DNA of 63,848 nt from positions 1-63,848 of the forward strand of contig UQYQ01000013.1 of NCBI GenBank assembly GCA_900545345.1, read 5' to 3'. Positions 1 through 7,374 of the stretch are shown one piece after another. This DNA comes from an uncultured Ruminococcus sp. GTDB taxonomy: Bacteria > Bacillota > Clostridia > Oscillospirales > Ruminococcaceae. The first letter of the stretch is position 1, and the number at the start of each line of letters is the position of its first letter. The notes under the pieces were generated by a model, which worked only from the letters and a program-made list of their open reading frames with translations, was not told where the DNA came from and searched no databases. The position numbers and the translations under genes were made by a program.

Positions 1-700
1 CAATTTCCGGCAGCCGTGCCGCCGACAGCTTAAGCGCGTTTGCCGCAACCGCACGGTCGGTTTTCATCTTTTTGTTTTCATAAAGCGACAAATCGTATTC
101 CGGCATTTTTTCCAGAAAATCGGTCTGCGCGGCAATATCGGCAAAGGTTTCCACCCGCGGCTGCAAAACCCGGCTCAAAATTTCGAGATTAAGCGGGCGG
201 GTCAGGCATTTTTCATACCAGGGCAGCGCCTGACGGTGAAACTCTTCCGGCGACAAAGCGCGGATATAGCAGCCGTTCATCCAGGTCAGTTTGACAATGT
301 CAAAAATCGCCGGAGACTTGTTCAGACGCTCGACGCTGAAAGCTTTTTCCACTTCGGTCAGCGAGAAAATTTCGCGGTCTGCGCCCGGGTTCCAGCCGAG
401 CAGCGCGATGTAGTTGAGGTTTGCGGCCGGCAGATAGCTTTTTGCCACCAGATCCTGGAACGAGGCGTCACCGTTTCTTTTCGACAGTTTGTGCTGGGCG
501 TCTTTCATCACCTGCGGCACGTGAACATAAACCGGCGGCGTCCAGCCGAATGCTTCGTAAATCAGGTTATATTTCGGGGTTGAGGAAATATATTCGTTGC
601 CGCGCACGACATGAGTAATTGCCATCAGATGATCGTCGATCACATTGGCAAAGTTATAGGTCGGAAAACCGTCGGTCTTCAGCAGCACGCCCTCGTCCAG
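1..700 (-). CDS. gltX: Glutamyl-tRNA synthetase, internal fragment (foreign segment at contig edge)
   Basis: Reading the minus strand in the frame that continues from the hydrogenase gene gives an uninterrupted class I glutamyl-tRNA synthetase segment of about 230 residues that runs off the left edge. Recognisable pieces are TYNFANVIDDHLM, ITHVVRGNEY, the signature lysine loop KLSKRNGD and LNYIALLGWNPG. The enzyme charges tRNA-Glu with glutamate. The N-terminal Rossmann half is absent because the segment abuts hndC-type sequence, and the C-terminus is cut by the edge. GC content is visibly higher (over 60% in the first line) than the ~37% seen in the rest of the window. It has no start codon of its own. 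I read it as DNA from another genome joined by misassembly; a real fusion is very unlikely. Confidence 0.85.
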   Translation of the reverse strand, partial: MDEGVLLKTDGFPTYNFANVIDDHLMAITHVVRGNEYISSTPKYNLIYEAFGWTPPVYVHVPQVMKDAQHKLSKRNGDASFQDLVAKSYLPAANLNYIALLGWNPGADREIFSLTEVEKAFSVERLNKSPAIFDIVKLTWMNGCYIRALSPEEFHRQALPWYEKCLTRPLNLEILSRVLQPRVETFADIAAQTDFLEKMPEYDLSLYENKKMKTDRAVAANALKLSAARLPEI

Positions 701-711
701 ATCATCATAGT
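694..711. other. Chimeric junction between gltX and hydrogenase sequence
   Basis: Between these positions the translated sequence changes from hydrogenase subunit (ending around IDYD) to GltX (beginning DDLDEG), in one reading frame. Both families plausibly encode an Asp-Tyr-Asp-Asp-Leu-like stretch here, so a short shared word could have misled an assembler. Composition changes at the same place. The exact breakpoint cannot be fixed within the shared bases. Confidence 0.75.
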
Positions 712-742
712 CAATTTCAATATCATAATGTTCAGCAGGGAT

Positions 743-1951
743 TCATCCGCCGGAAGGTCCGCCTGTTTGTGCAGCCTTGAATTTCTTTCCGTTAGGAATT
801 CCTCCGCCGATTTCTTCAATAATTGTTCTGAGTTTTGTACCCATAGGAACTTCAACAAGACCTGTATTCTTGATTTTTCCGCCGAGAGCAAATACCTTTG
901 TGCCCTTTGACTTTTCTGTTCCCATTGATGCGAACCAGTCAGCACCGTTGACAATAATCTGAGGCACGTTTGCATATGTTTCAACATTGTTTAGAATTGT
1001 CGGTTTTCCGAACAGACCCTTTTCAGCAGGGAAAGGAGGTCTTGGACGAGGCTCGCCTCTGTTTCCTTCAATCGAAGTCATAAGAGCTGTTTCCTCACCG
1101 CAAACGAAAGCTCCTGCACCGAGTCTTAAACCAATGTCAAAGTCAAAGCCTGTTCCGAAAATATCTTTTCCGAGCAGTCCGTATTCTCTTGCCTGATTAA
1201 TTGCGATTTCCAAACGCTTAACAGCGATAGGATATTCAGCACGAACATAAATATAACCCTGTGAAGCACCGATTGCATAACCTGCAATAGCCATAGCTTC
1301 CAAAACAACGTGCGGGTCGCCCTCTAAAACAGAACGGTCCATAAATGCACCCGGGTCACCCTCGTCGGCATTACAGCAAACATATTTCTGATCAGCATCA
1401 GGAACGATATTTCTGGCAAGCTTCCACTTCATGCCTGTAGGGAATCCGCCGCCGCCACGGCCGCGAAGACCGGAATCTAAGATAGTCTGAATAACATCTT
1501 CAGGTGTCATTTCGGTCAAAACTTTTCCCAAAGCCTCGTATCCGCCTGTACCGATATATTCTTCGATATTTTCAGGGTTAATAACACCGCAGTTTCTAAG
1601 TGCAACACGGTGCTGTTTTTTATAAAACGCTGTGTCGTTAAGTGATTTAACTCCTGTGTCGGTAACAGTTTCATCATATACCAAACGAGAAACAATTCTT
1701 CCCTTTAATAAATGTTCGGAAACGATTTCGGGAATATCCGCTTCCTGAACCATTGAGTAAAATGTTCCCTCAGGATAAATAATCATAATAGGACCTAAAG
1801 CACAAAGTCCGAAGCATCCTGTTTTAACAACCTGAACTTCATCTGTCAGACCGTTTTTAGCAATTTCGCTTTCAAGTTTTTCAATTATCTGTGCACTTCC
1901 CGAAGAAGTACATCCGGTTCCGCCGCAGACTAAAACATGTGAACGATACAT
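743..1951 (-). CDS. hndC: NuoF/HndC-like flavoprotein subunit of NAD(P)-linked [FeFe] hydrogenase, truncated
   Basis: This is the FMN- and NAD(H)-binding subunit that passes electrons between NAD(P)H and the hydrogenase iron-sulfur chain. Residues 1-95 form a thioredoxin-like [2Fe-2S] domain (CGGTGC near the N-terminus, then KTGCFGLC). From about residue 130 the NuoF core follows, with the glycine-rich loop GLRGRGGGGFPTG, the NADEGDPGAF motif and CGEETAL. The family normally continues for about 200 more residues with the SLBB, [4Fe-4S] and two-ferredoxin domains. Here the frame meets TGA after GGPSGG, exactly where relatives have Cys (GGPSGGC), and hydrogenase-like sequence (IPAEHYDIEIDYD) continues for about 14 codons before the chimeric junction. 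It follows hndB by 14 bases in the same operon. The catalytic hydrogenase subunit would be expected next but is missing. Confidence 0.88.
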   Translation of the reverse strand: MYRSHVLVCGGTGCTSSGSAQIIEKLESEIAKNGLTDEVQVVKTGCFGLCALGPIMIIYPEGTFYSMVQEADIPEIVSEHLLKGRIVSRLVYDETVTDTGVKSLNDTAFYKKQHRVALRNCGVINPENIEEYIGTGGYEALGKVLTEMTPEDVIQTILDSGLRGRGGGGFPTGMKWKLARNIVPDADQKYVCCNADEGDPGAFMDRSVLEGDPHVVLEAMAIAGYAIGASQGYIYVRAEYPIAVKRLEIAINQAREYGLLGKDIFGTGFDFDIGLRLGAGAFVCGEETALMTSIEGNRGEPRPRPPFPAEKGLFGKPTILNNVETYANVPQIIVNGADWFASMGTEKSKGTKVFALGGKIKNTGLVEVPMGTKLRTIIEEIGGGIPNGKKFKAAQTGGPSGG

Positions 1952-1965
1952 ATATGTACTCCTCC

Positions 1966-2328
1966 TTAATTAATAGTGTAATCGAAAACTATCTGACCTC
2001 TTATTAAATGCTGGTCGATAACTTCCTTTGCTTTTTCGGCAGTCATTTTTATATATGTAACCTTTTCTTTTCCCGGTTCCATAATCTCAACAATAGGCTC
2101 ATATTTGCACATTCCGATACAGCCGGTCTGTGTAACCATAACTTTATTTCCAATGCCTTTTTCAGCAACGCCCTCAACAAAAGCGTTAAGCACAGGTCTT
2201 GCACCGGCGGCAATTCCGCAGGTAGCCATTCCGACAACAACACGGGTAACGGTGTCATCTTCTTCACGAAGTCCGACTTGTCCCTGCATTTTTTCACGGA
2301 TAGCCTTTAACTCTTCTAGTGATTTCAT
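1966..2328 (-). CDS. hndB: HndB-like [2Fe-2S] ferredoxin-fold hydrogenase subunit
   Basis: A 120-residue protein with a single thioredoxin-like [2Fe-2S] domain. Likely ligands are Cys in MATCGIAAGA (around residue 37) and in TQTGCIGMCKYEP (around residues 78-82). The family is the small electron-transfer subunit of NADP-reducing or electron-bifurcating [FeFe] hydrogenases. It lies between an ATPase-fold gene and hndC with short spacers, so these are one transcription unit. Length matches the family. The start is supported by the adjacent purine-rich site (AGGAGGAAATACTAAATG on the minus strand). It acts in the cytoplasm. Confidence 0.85.
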   Translation of the reverse strand: MKSLEELKAIREKMQGQVGLREEDDTVTRVVVGMATCGIAAGARPVLNAFVEGVAEKGIGNKVMVTQTGCIGMCKYEPIVEIMEPGKEKVTYIKMTAEKAKEVIDQHLIRGQIVFDYTIN

Positions 2329-2352
2329 TTAGTATTTCCTCCTGTGTGATTT

Positions 2353-2910
2353 TTAGATAATAAGGTCTTTATCAACCTCAGATTTGTTGGATTTCAGAAA
2401 ATCCATTATATAAGCTGAAACCTCCGGAACATCAAAAGGAACATCGCCTAATATTTCACGAAGCTCTCTTGTGTCCAAAGTAAATGATTCGTCATTTACA
2501 GTATAACTGTAAATAAAATCAATGTGTTTATTCAATGTAATAAGATTGTGCATTGTGCTGGACATATCGCCGAGCGGCATTCTGTCAATATGGTCAAGTG
2601 TAAAAATCGCAGTGACTTTTGTTCCTACTCCGACTGTTGACTTTATTTCAAATGAGCCGTCTGTGCTTTCAGCTGCCTCTTTGAAAAACGGAACGCCAAG
2701 ACCAACCTTTCTGGTGGTTCTTGTTGTAAAGAACGGGTCACATACCTGTGAGACCTGCTCTTCGGTCATGCCGCAGCCATTATCATCAATTTCGATAATC
2801 AGCTTGTTTTCGTAAGAGTCGGCTAAGACTGATATTTTGATTAAATCAGCTTTTGCCTTAACAGAGTTTTGAGCAACATCTAATACATTGAGTGAAATTT
2901 CGGTCATCAT
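2353..2910 (-). CDS. HATPase_c-domain protein of the hydrogenase operon
   Basis: A 185-residue protein with a GHKL (histidine-kinase-type) ATP-binding domain: N-box around DVAQNSVKAKA (residues 12-22), G1 box DDNGCGM (about residues 42-48) and a G2-like KVGLGVPFFKEAAE. There is no histidine phosphotransfer (DHp) domain, so it is not a complete kinase. Such stand-alone ATPases are commonly found between hndA and hndB in clostridial hydrogenase operons; their role is unknown and may be regulatory or assembly-related. The gene overlaps the end of hndA by one base, implying translational coupling. The first two codons are both ATG and either could be the start. Confidence 0.8.
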   Translation of the reverse strand: MMTEISLNVLDVAQNSVKAKADLIKISVLADSYENKLIIEIDDNGCGMTEEQVSQVCDPFFTTRTTRKVGLGVPFFKEAAESTDGSFEIKSTVGVGTKVTAIFTLDHIDRMPLGDMSSTMHNLITLNKHIDFIYSYTVNDESFTLDTRELREILGDVPFDVPEVSAYIMDFLKSNKSEVDKDLII

Positions 2911-3407
2911 TATTCTGTGTATTTTGCTAAGATTCCGTCAACATCGTCAACTGTTAAACGACCGTATACATCTTCATTAACAGTAAGTACAGGAGCAAGT
3001 CCGCAAGCACCGATACATCTGCAGTCAACAAGTGTGAATCTTCCGTCAGGTGTTGTTTCTCCGCCTTTAATTCCTAATTTTTTAGACAGTTCGTCAAATA
3101 TGTCACCCGAGCCTTTAACATAACACGCTGTACCAAGACAAACTGATATGGTGTATTTCCCTTTTGGGTTTAGAGTGAACTGTGAGTAGAAGGTAGCTAC
3201 TCCGTAGATTTTCTCAAGCGGAATATCCATTTCGGTTGCAATAATTCTTTGAACCTCAATCGGTAGATATCCGTAAATATCCTGTGCTTCCTGAAGAACA
3301 GGCATTAATGCTCCCTTGTCACTTTTGTGAGAAGCAATTACTTTTTTTAGCTGAGCTTCCTGTTCCTTAGTGCCTGAGAAAGGGATTGAACATTCTTTTG
3401 CTGCCAT
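2910..3407 (-). CDS. hndA: NuoE/HndA-like [2Fe-2S] subunit of NAD(P)-linked hydrogenase
   Basis: A 165-residue protein of the 24-kDa NADH dehydrogenase (NuoE) family. The N-terminal helical part contains LMPVLQEAQDIYGYLP and YGVATFYSQF. The [2Fe-2S] ligands are visible as CLGTACYVKG (Cys around 95 and 100) and DCRCIGACGLAP (Cys around 134-139). It is the first gene of the leftward hydrogenase operon and carries a strong site (AAGGAGGTTTACAAATG). It partners the NuoF-like subunit to move electrons between NAD(P)H and the catalytic subunit. Length is normal. Confidence 0.92.
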   Translation of the reverse strand: MAAKECSIPFSGTKEQEAQLKKVIASHKSDKGALMPVLQEAQDIYGYLPIEVQRIIATEMDIPLEKIYGVATFYSQFTLNPKGKYTISVCLGTACYVKGSGDIFDELSKKLGIKGGETTPDGRFTLVDCRCIGACGLAPVLTVNEDVYGRLTVDDVDGILAKYTE

Positions 3408-3841
3408 TTGTAAACCTCCTTAGATAGTGTGAAATTAGACATAATTCAACAGCTGAATTTTAATTTTGATAATATTCAGCTTGGTAGCGGAAAAAGTGAC
3501 TTAATTCCGCTGTAAAATTCATTAAAATGCATAATAATCACTTATAGATTATTATAACATATAATTCTTCAAACTGCTATAAACATTATAAACATAGAGG
3601 AGTTATATTTTTTGTTAAAACTGTACAATTTATTTTTAATATAGATAAATTTTTATCGATTAATTTAAGAATGCTTTTTCAAAACGGTTAAATTAGTCTT
3701 GAAAACGGAATAAAATAATGGTATTATAAATTCAGGTATACAAATATATATGTTTTGTTTTTTTATTTGAGAAATATTTTTTTGACAAAATGCGTCAATG
3801 CAGAATATTAATCAAACAGTTTTTATCGAGGTTGGATAGTT
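3408..3841. other. Divergent regulatory region of the two hydrogenase operons
   Basis: AT-rich DNA between the two opposed operons. It holds a short stem (AGCGGAA at 3486-3492 pairing with TTCCGCT at 3505-3511) in the leader of the leftward operon, and an imperfect TTGTTAAAACTGTACAA near 3613 that only weakly resembles a Rex site. No protein-coding sequence could be recognised. The rightward promoter is listed separately; I could not identify a convincing leftward one. Confidence 0.45.
3699..3727 (+). promoter_or_regulatory. Sigma-A promoter upstream of the sensory-hydrogenase operon
   Basis: TTGAAA and TATTAT are separated by 17 bases, a good vegetative promoter. It points toward the interrupted small ORF and the DRTGG/hydrogenase genes. 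Confidence 0.6.
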
Positions 3842-4033
3842 ATGGGTAAGAAGGTATTCGATTGAATTATTGCAATTATTGCAGATGTTCTATACTTAGC
3901 GGTAAGTATCATATTTGATTCTTGGGAATATTCTTGGTTTATATGGGTTGTCTATGCTATTTACAGATTCATAGATAATTCGATTATTAATCATAAAATA
4001 AATTTTATGGTCAACAGAAATAATTATCGTTGA
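3842..4033 (+). pseudogene. Small W-rich two-helix membrane protein gene interrupted by in-frame TGA
   Basis: Reading from the ATG gives MGKKVFD, then TGA, then 55 further sense codons (IIAIIADVLYLAVSIIFDSW, then EYSWFIWVVYAIYRFIDN and a short polar tail) to a second TGA. The downstream part is hydrophobic and Trp-rich, like the two-helix tails seen in small Firmicutes membrane proteins. A tryptophan codon (TGG) at the interruption would restore a coherent protein of 63 residues. TGG is used three times downstream and TGA is a true stop elsewhere in the window, so recoding is unlikely. I read it as a recently broken gene or a sequencing error. It lies between the rightward promoter and the first DRTGG gene. 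Confidence 0.5.
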
Positions 4034-4112
4034 TATGAAAACTGTTTTCCATATGTGAAGTGTTTATTAAAAATAAAAATAAATAGCTTTTAGCAGGAAA
4101 CGGAGGATTTAT

Positions 4113-4463
4113 ATGACAATTTCAGAGGTTAAAGATTATCTTGACGCTAAAATACTTTGCGGTGAAGAGCATACAGATAAAGATGTTCATACAGCGTGCG
4201 GCTCTGATATGATGAGTGATGTTCTTGCATTTGTTAAGGACCAGTCTGTATTGATAACAGGGCTTAACAATCCACAGGTTATCAGGACTGCTGAAATGAT
4301 GGATATTATCTGTATATGCTTTGTAAGGGGAAAAGTCCCTGATGAGAGTATTATAGAGATGGCAGCTGACAGAGGACTTGTTTTAATGGCAACTGATTTG
4401 CGAATGTTTGAGGCCTGCGGGATTTTATATGAAAAGGGACTTCGTGGGGGTGCAAAGCATTGA
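4113..4463 (+). CDS. DRTGG-domain protein (first copy)
   Basis: A 116-residue protein of the DRTGG fold, with the pattern TISEVKDYLDAKILCGEE at the N-terminus and DIICICFVRGKVPDESIIEMA in the second half. DRTGG domains also occur in phosphotransacetylase and CBS-type regulatory proteins and are thought to bind small ligands; no catalytic activity is established. It opens a compact operon with an RsbW-like ATPase, a putative sensory hydrogenase, a second DRTGG protein and a PHP hydrolase. Its TGA stop overlaps the TTG start of the next gene, which implies coupling. The start is supported by GGAGG a few bases upstream. Confidence 0.75.
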   Translation: MTISEVKDYLDAKILCGEEHTDKDVHTACGSDMMSDVLAFVKDQSVLITGLNNPQVIRTAEMMDIICICFVRGKVPDESIIEMAADRGLVLMATDLRMFEACGILYEKGLRGGAKH

Positions 4464-4885
4464 GTACATCTATGACATTCAAATACAAGGTTGACGGTGA
4501 AGACTTTACCCGTGCAGGCGAAGCGTCGAGCAATGTTAAGGGCAAGCTCAAGCAAATGGGTGTAAATCCTGAGGTTGTCAGAAAAGTTGCAATAGCTATG
4601 TATGAGGGTGAGATTAATATGGTCGTTCATGCTAAGGGCGGCGATATTACCGTTGAAGTGACCCCGACAGAGATTATTATGGTGCTTAAAGATGTAGGGC
4701 CCGGAATTCCCGATGTGGAAAAAGCAATGCAGGCAGGTTTCTCGACAGCTACAGAGAATATAAGGTCACTTGGTTTCGGTGCGGGCATGGGATTGCCTAA
4801 TATGAAAAAGTATTCGGATGAGCTTTTAATTGACACAGAACTTGGCGTCGGAACCACAGTAACTATGAAAGTGTATATAAATTAA
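4460..4885 (+). CDS. RsbW-like anti-sigma/serine kinase ATP-binding protein
   Basis: A 141-residue GHKL ATPase of the anti-sigma-factor kinase type. The N-box region is YEGEINMVVHA (about residues 48-58), the G1 box DVGPGIPD (about 76-83) and the G2 box GFGAGMGLPNMKK (about 105-117). Relatives phosphorylate anti-anti-sigma partners or act as regulatory ATPases, but no STAS partner gene is visible in this window. It starts with TTG inside the stop region of the DRTGG gene; an ATG four codons later is an alternative. Its setting next to a hydrogenase with altered active-site residues suggests a redox or hydrogen signal relay, which is inference. Confidence 0.78.
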   Translation: MSTSMTFKYKVDGEDFTRAGEASSNVKGKLKQMGVNPEVVRKVAIAMYEGEINMVVHAKGGDITVEVTPTEIIMVLKDVGPGIPDVEKAMQAGFSTATENIRSLGFGAGMGLPNMKKYSDELLIDTELGVGTTVTMKVYIN

Positions 4886-4951
4886 CGAGAAAAGGTATTG
4901 TGAATTTATTTTAAATAATGCGGTACGGATTTAAGAAATGAGGTGTGGGGA

Positions 4952-6226
4952 ATGGATAATTTCATAAATTCAGTAAGACTTGATAAAGATTTGTGCAAGG
5001 GATGTATACACTGCATTAAACGCTGTCCTACTCAAGCTATCAGGGTTAGAAACGGAAAAGCACATATTATTCCGGAATTTTGTATTGACTGCGGTGAATG
5101 TATAAGGGTTTGTCCTCATCATGCAAAAAAGGCACATTATGATTCACTTGATGTAATAAATAATTATGAATATACAGTGGCGCTTCCTGCACCGTCGTTT
5201 TATGCTCAATTCAACAATTTAGAGGATATAAATATAGTTTTGCGTGCGTTAAAGCATATGGGGTTTGATGATGTGTTTGAGGTTTCCGCTGCAGCAGAGC
5301 TTGTTTCGCAGCTGTCAAGGGAATACATAGAAAAGCATAAGGATAAAGCACCGTTTATAAGCTCTGCCTGTCCGTCGGTAGTCAGACTTATAAGAGTCAG
5401 ATTTCCAAATTTGATTGAGCATATTCTTCCGATTAACGCTCCGATTGACATTGCTGCCGAGGAAGCCGTAAAAAAGGCTATGAAGGATACCGGACTTCCG
5501 AGGGAAAAGATAGGTATTATTTTCATTTCTCCTTGTCCTGCAAAGGTTTCGGCAGTAAGGCACCCGATAGTAAATGAAAAATCTGAGATAGATGCAGTTG
5601 TAGCAATAAAGCATGTGTATAAAAAGATTCTGAACTTTATGGTTGAAACTCAAAATGATGGCGAAGACCTTTCACAGTCAGGGAAAATAGGTATTAGCTG
5701 GGGGGCTTCCGGCGGAGAAGCAGGAGGTCTTTTGACTGACAGCTATCTGGCAGCTGACGGAATAGAAAATGTAATTAAAGTTTTAGAGGATTTGGAAGAC
5801 CAGAAAATTTCAAACCTAGAGTTTATTGAGCTTAATGCTTGTTCAGGCGGATGTGTGGGCGGGGTTCTGCAGGTTGAAAACCCATATGTTGCAAAGTCAA
5901 AGCTCAAACATTTGAGAAAGTATATGCCTGTTGCTAAAAATCATATAGAAGAATCAAACGGAGTCGAAAAGGCTTTCTGGGATAAGACTCTGGAATATCA
6001 GCCTGTATTTAATCTTGGGCGTGATTTTGCAGACGGTTTGGCGAAAATGGAACAGGTTGAACAGCTCGTGAGCAAACTTCCCGGTCTTGACTGCGGTTCA
6101 TGCGGTGCACCGACCTGCAAAGCGTTAGCAGAAGATATTGTCAGAGGAATTGCAAACGAAAAGGATTGTATTCATCTTCTTCGTGAGTATATACATAAAA
6201 TATCAAGCGATTTGAATGAGATTTAA
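4952..6226 (+). CDS. Putative sensory [FeFe] hydrogenase (group C/D-like)
   Basis: About 424 residues. The N-terminus carries a two-cluster ferredoxin domain (CKGCIHCIKRCP and CIDCGECIRVCP, residues 15-55). The H-cluster domain has recognisable but divergent motifs: SSACPSV near 140, ISPCPAK near 195 and ACSGGCVGG near 297-303. The four H-cluster cysteines are present, but the first motif lacks the extra Cys of catalytic enzymes (TSCCP becomes SACP), which normally carries protons. The C-terminus has a further [4Fe-4S] motif (LDCGSCGAPTCKALAED). No PAS domain is present. These traits fit the putative sensory hydrogenases found with ATPase, DRTGG and PHP genes. A GTG nine bases upstream is possible, but spacing to AGGTGTGGGG favours this ATG. 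Confidence 0.82.
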   Translation: MDNFINSVRLDKDLCKGCIHCIKRCPTQAIRVRNGKAHIIPEFCIDCGECIRVCPHHAKKAHYDSLDVINNYEYTVALPAPSFYAQFNNLEDINIVLRALKHMGFDDVFEVSAAAELVSQLSREYIEKHKDKAPFISSACPSVVRLIRVRFPNLIEHILPINAPIDIAAEEAVKKAMKDTGLPREKIGIIFISPCPAKVSAVRHPIVNEKSEIDAVVAIKHVYKKILNFMVETQNDGEDLSQSGKIGISWGASGGEAGGLLTDSYLAADGIENVIKVLEDLEDQKISNLEFIELNACSGGCVGGVLQVENPYVAKSKLKHLRKYMPVAKNHIEESNGVEKAFWDKTLEYQPVFNLGRDFADGLAKMEQVEQLVSKLPGLDCGSCGAPTCKALAEDIVRGIANEKDCIHLLREYIHKISSDLNEI

Positions 6227-6249
6227 AAAAGGTTTGGAGGAATTTAGCT

Positions 6250-6594
6250 ATGACTGCTTCACAGCTGATTGAAAAAGCAGGATTTGAGGTATTAAATTTA
6301 CCCGAGGATAACAAAGACAGAAATATCAGCGGTGTGTACTGCTGTGACTTATTGAGTGTTGTTATGTCAAAGGGTTTTGAGGACTGTGCTTGGATTACTA
6401 TAATGGGGAATATAAATGCAGTTGCCGTTGCGGCACTTACTGAGATGAGTATGATTGTTCTCGCTGAGGGTACGGCGATTGATGAAAACATGCTGCCAAA
6501 GGCAAAAATGCAGAATATAACGGTTGTGAAATCTGACAAGCCTATTTATGAAACGGCTGTTTTGATTCATGACTTGATGAAAGAAAATGCTTAG
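6250..6594 (+). CDS. DRTGG-domain protein (second copy)
   Basis: A 114-residue protein related in fold and length to the first DRTGG gene of this operon (MTASQLIEKAGFEVL, then ISGVYCCDLLSVVM and an alanine-rich AVAVAALTEMSMIVLAEG). Two different DRTGG proteins flanking one hydrogenase suggest a paired ligand-binding or heteromeric role, but this is inference. The start follows GGAGGAATTTAGCTATG. The end overlaps the start of the PHP gene by eight bases. Confidence 0.72.
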   Translation: MTASQLIEKAGFEVLNLPEDNKDRNISGVYCCDLLSVVMSKGFEDCAWITIMGNINAVAVAALTEMSMIVLAEGTAIDENMLPKAKMQNITVVKSDKPIYETAVLIHDLMKENA

Positions 6595-7312
6595 TCTTTC
6601 ATACGATTTGCATATTCATTCCTGTTTGTCTCCTTGCGGGGATAATGAATCTACTCCTGCAAATATCGTTGGAATGGCATATGTTAAAGAGCTTGATGTT
6701 ATTGCAATCTGTGACCACAACACTTCCAAAAACTGTGCTGCTGCAAGTGAAGTTGCAAAGGCTTATGGCAAAACTCTTATCTGCGGCATGGAGATTACAA
6801 CAGAAGAAGAGGTTCATGTTGTGTGTCTTATGCCGGATTTGAATAAAGCTCTTGAGTTGGATGAGTATGTGAATAAGAGAATTATGCCGATTGAGAATAA
6901 CCCTGATATATTCGGTGAACAATTAATATTAAACAGTGATGATGAAATAATAGGGCATGAGAATAAGCTTCTTATAAATGCAACAACTATTTCTTTTTCA
7001 GAGGTGTTTCCTTTGGTTAAAGATTTAGGAGGTGTTGCTGTTCCTGCACATATAGATAAACAGGCGAATTCACTTCTGGCTAACTTAGGTTTTATTCCTC
7101 CGGATTCGACTTTTAAAACAGTTGAGCTGAAAAATTTGAATAACCTAACTGAGTTAAAGGAAAATCACGATTATCTGAACAGGTGTAAGGCAATAACCAG
7201 TTCAGACGCGCATTATCTTCGCGATATAAATGAGCCTGTGAATTTTTTGCATGCAGAAGAAAATTCTGCGCTGGCTGTCATAGAGACCTTGAAAAATCCA
7301 AAGATTTTATAA
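6587..7312 (+). CDS. PHP-domain metal-dependent phosphohydrolase
   Basis: A 241-residue PHP protein. Metal-binding motifs are DLHIHSCLSPCG (residues 7-18), CDHNT (about 42-46), the glutamate in CGMEITTEEEVHVV, AHID in the second half and SSDAHYL near residue 204. The family includes histidinol phosphatase and nucleotide or small-phosphoester hydrolases; the substrate is not known for this subgroup. It overlaps the preceding DRTGG gene, so it belongs to the sensory-hydrogenase operon. A role in destroying a phosphorylated signal would fit, but nothing in the sequence proves it. Confidence 0.8.
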   Translation: MLSLSYDLHIHSCLSPCGDNESTPANIVGMAYVKELDVIAICDHNTSKNCAAASEVAKAYGKTLICGMEITTEEEVHVVCLMPDLNKALELDEYVNKRIMPIENNPDIFGEQLILNSDDEIIGHENKLLINATTISFSEVFPLVKDLGGVAVPAHIDKQANSLLANLGFIPPDSTFKTVELKNLNNLTELKENHDYLNRCKAITSSDAHYLRDINEPVNFLHAEENSALAVIETLKNPKIL

Positions 7313-7374
7313 GTATACAAGTAAAAGATAAAGAAAGTGCAAATTTTTTTGCATTAAATATGGAGGAACCGACA

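Noticed and set aside
236..987. Plus-strand and alternative-frame open reading frames in the first kilobase
   Set aside because: They are shadows of gltX and hndC on the minus strand; the minus-strand translations match known families and these do not.
3608..3630. Rex-type operator TTGTTAAAACTGTACAA before the hydrogenase genes
   Set aside because: The right half-site is incomplete and the spacing differs by one base from the usual TTGTTAA-N4-TTAACAA, so it is only mentioned as weak.
3842..4033. TGA reassigned to tryptophan in this organism
   Set aside because: Several genes (first DRTGG gene, GH95, first LolD-type ATPase, Crp/Fnr) end in TGA at the expected family length, and TGG is used for Trp throughout, so the standard code applies.
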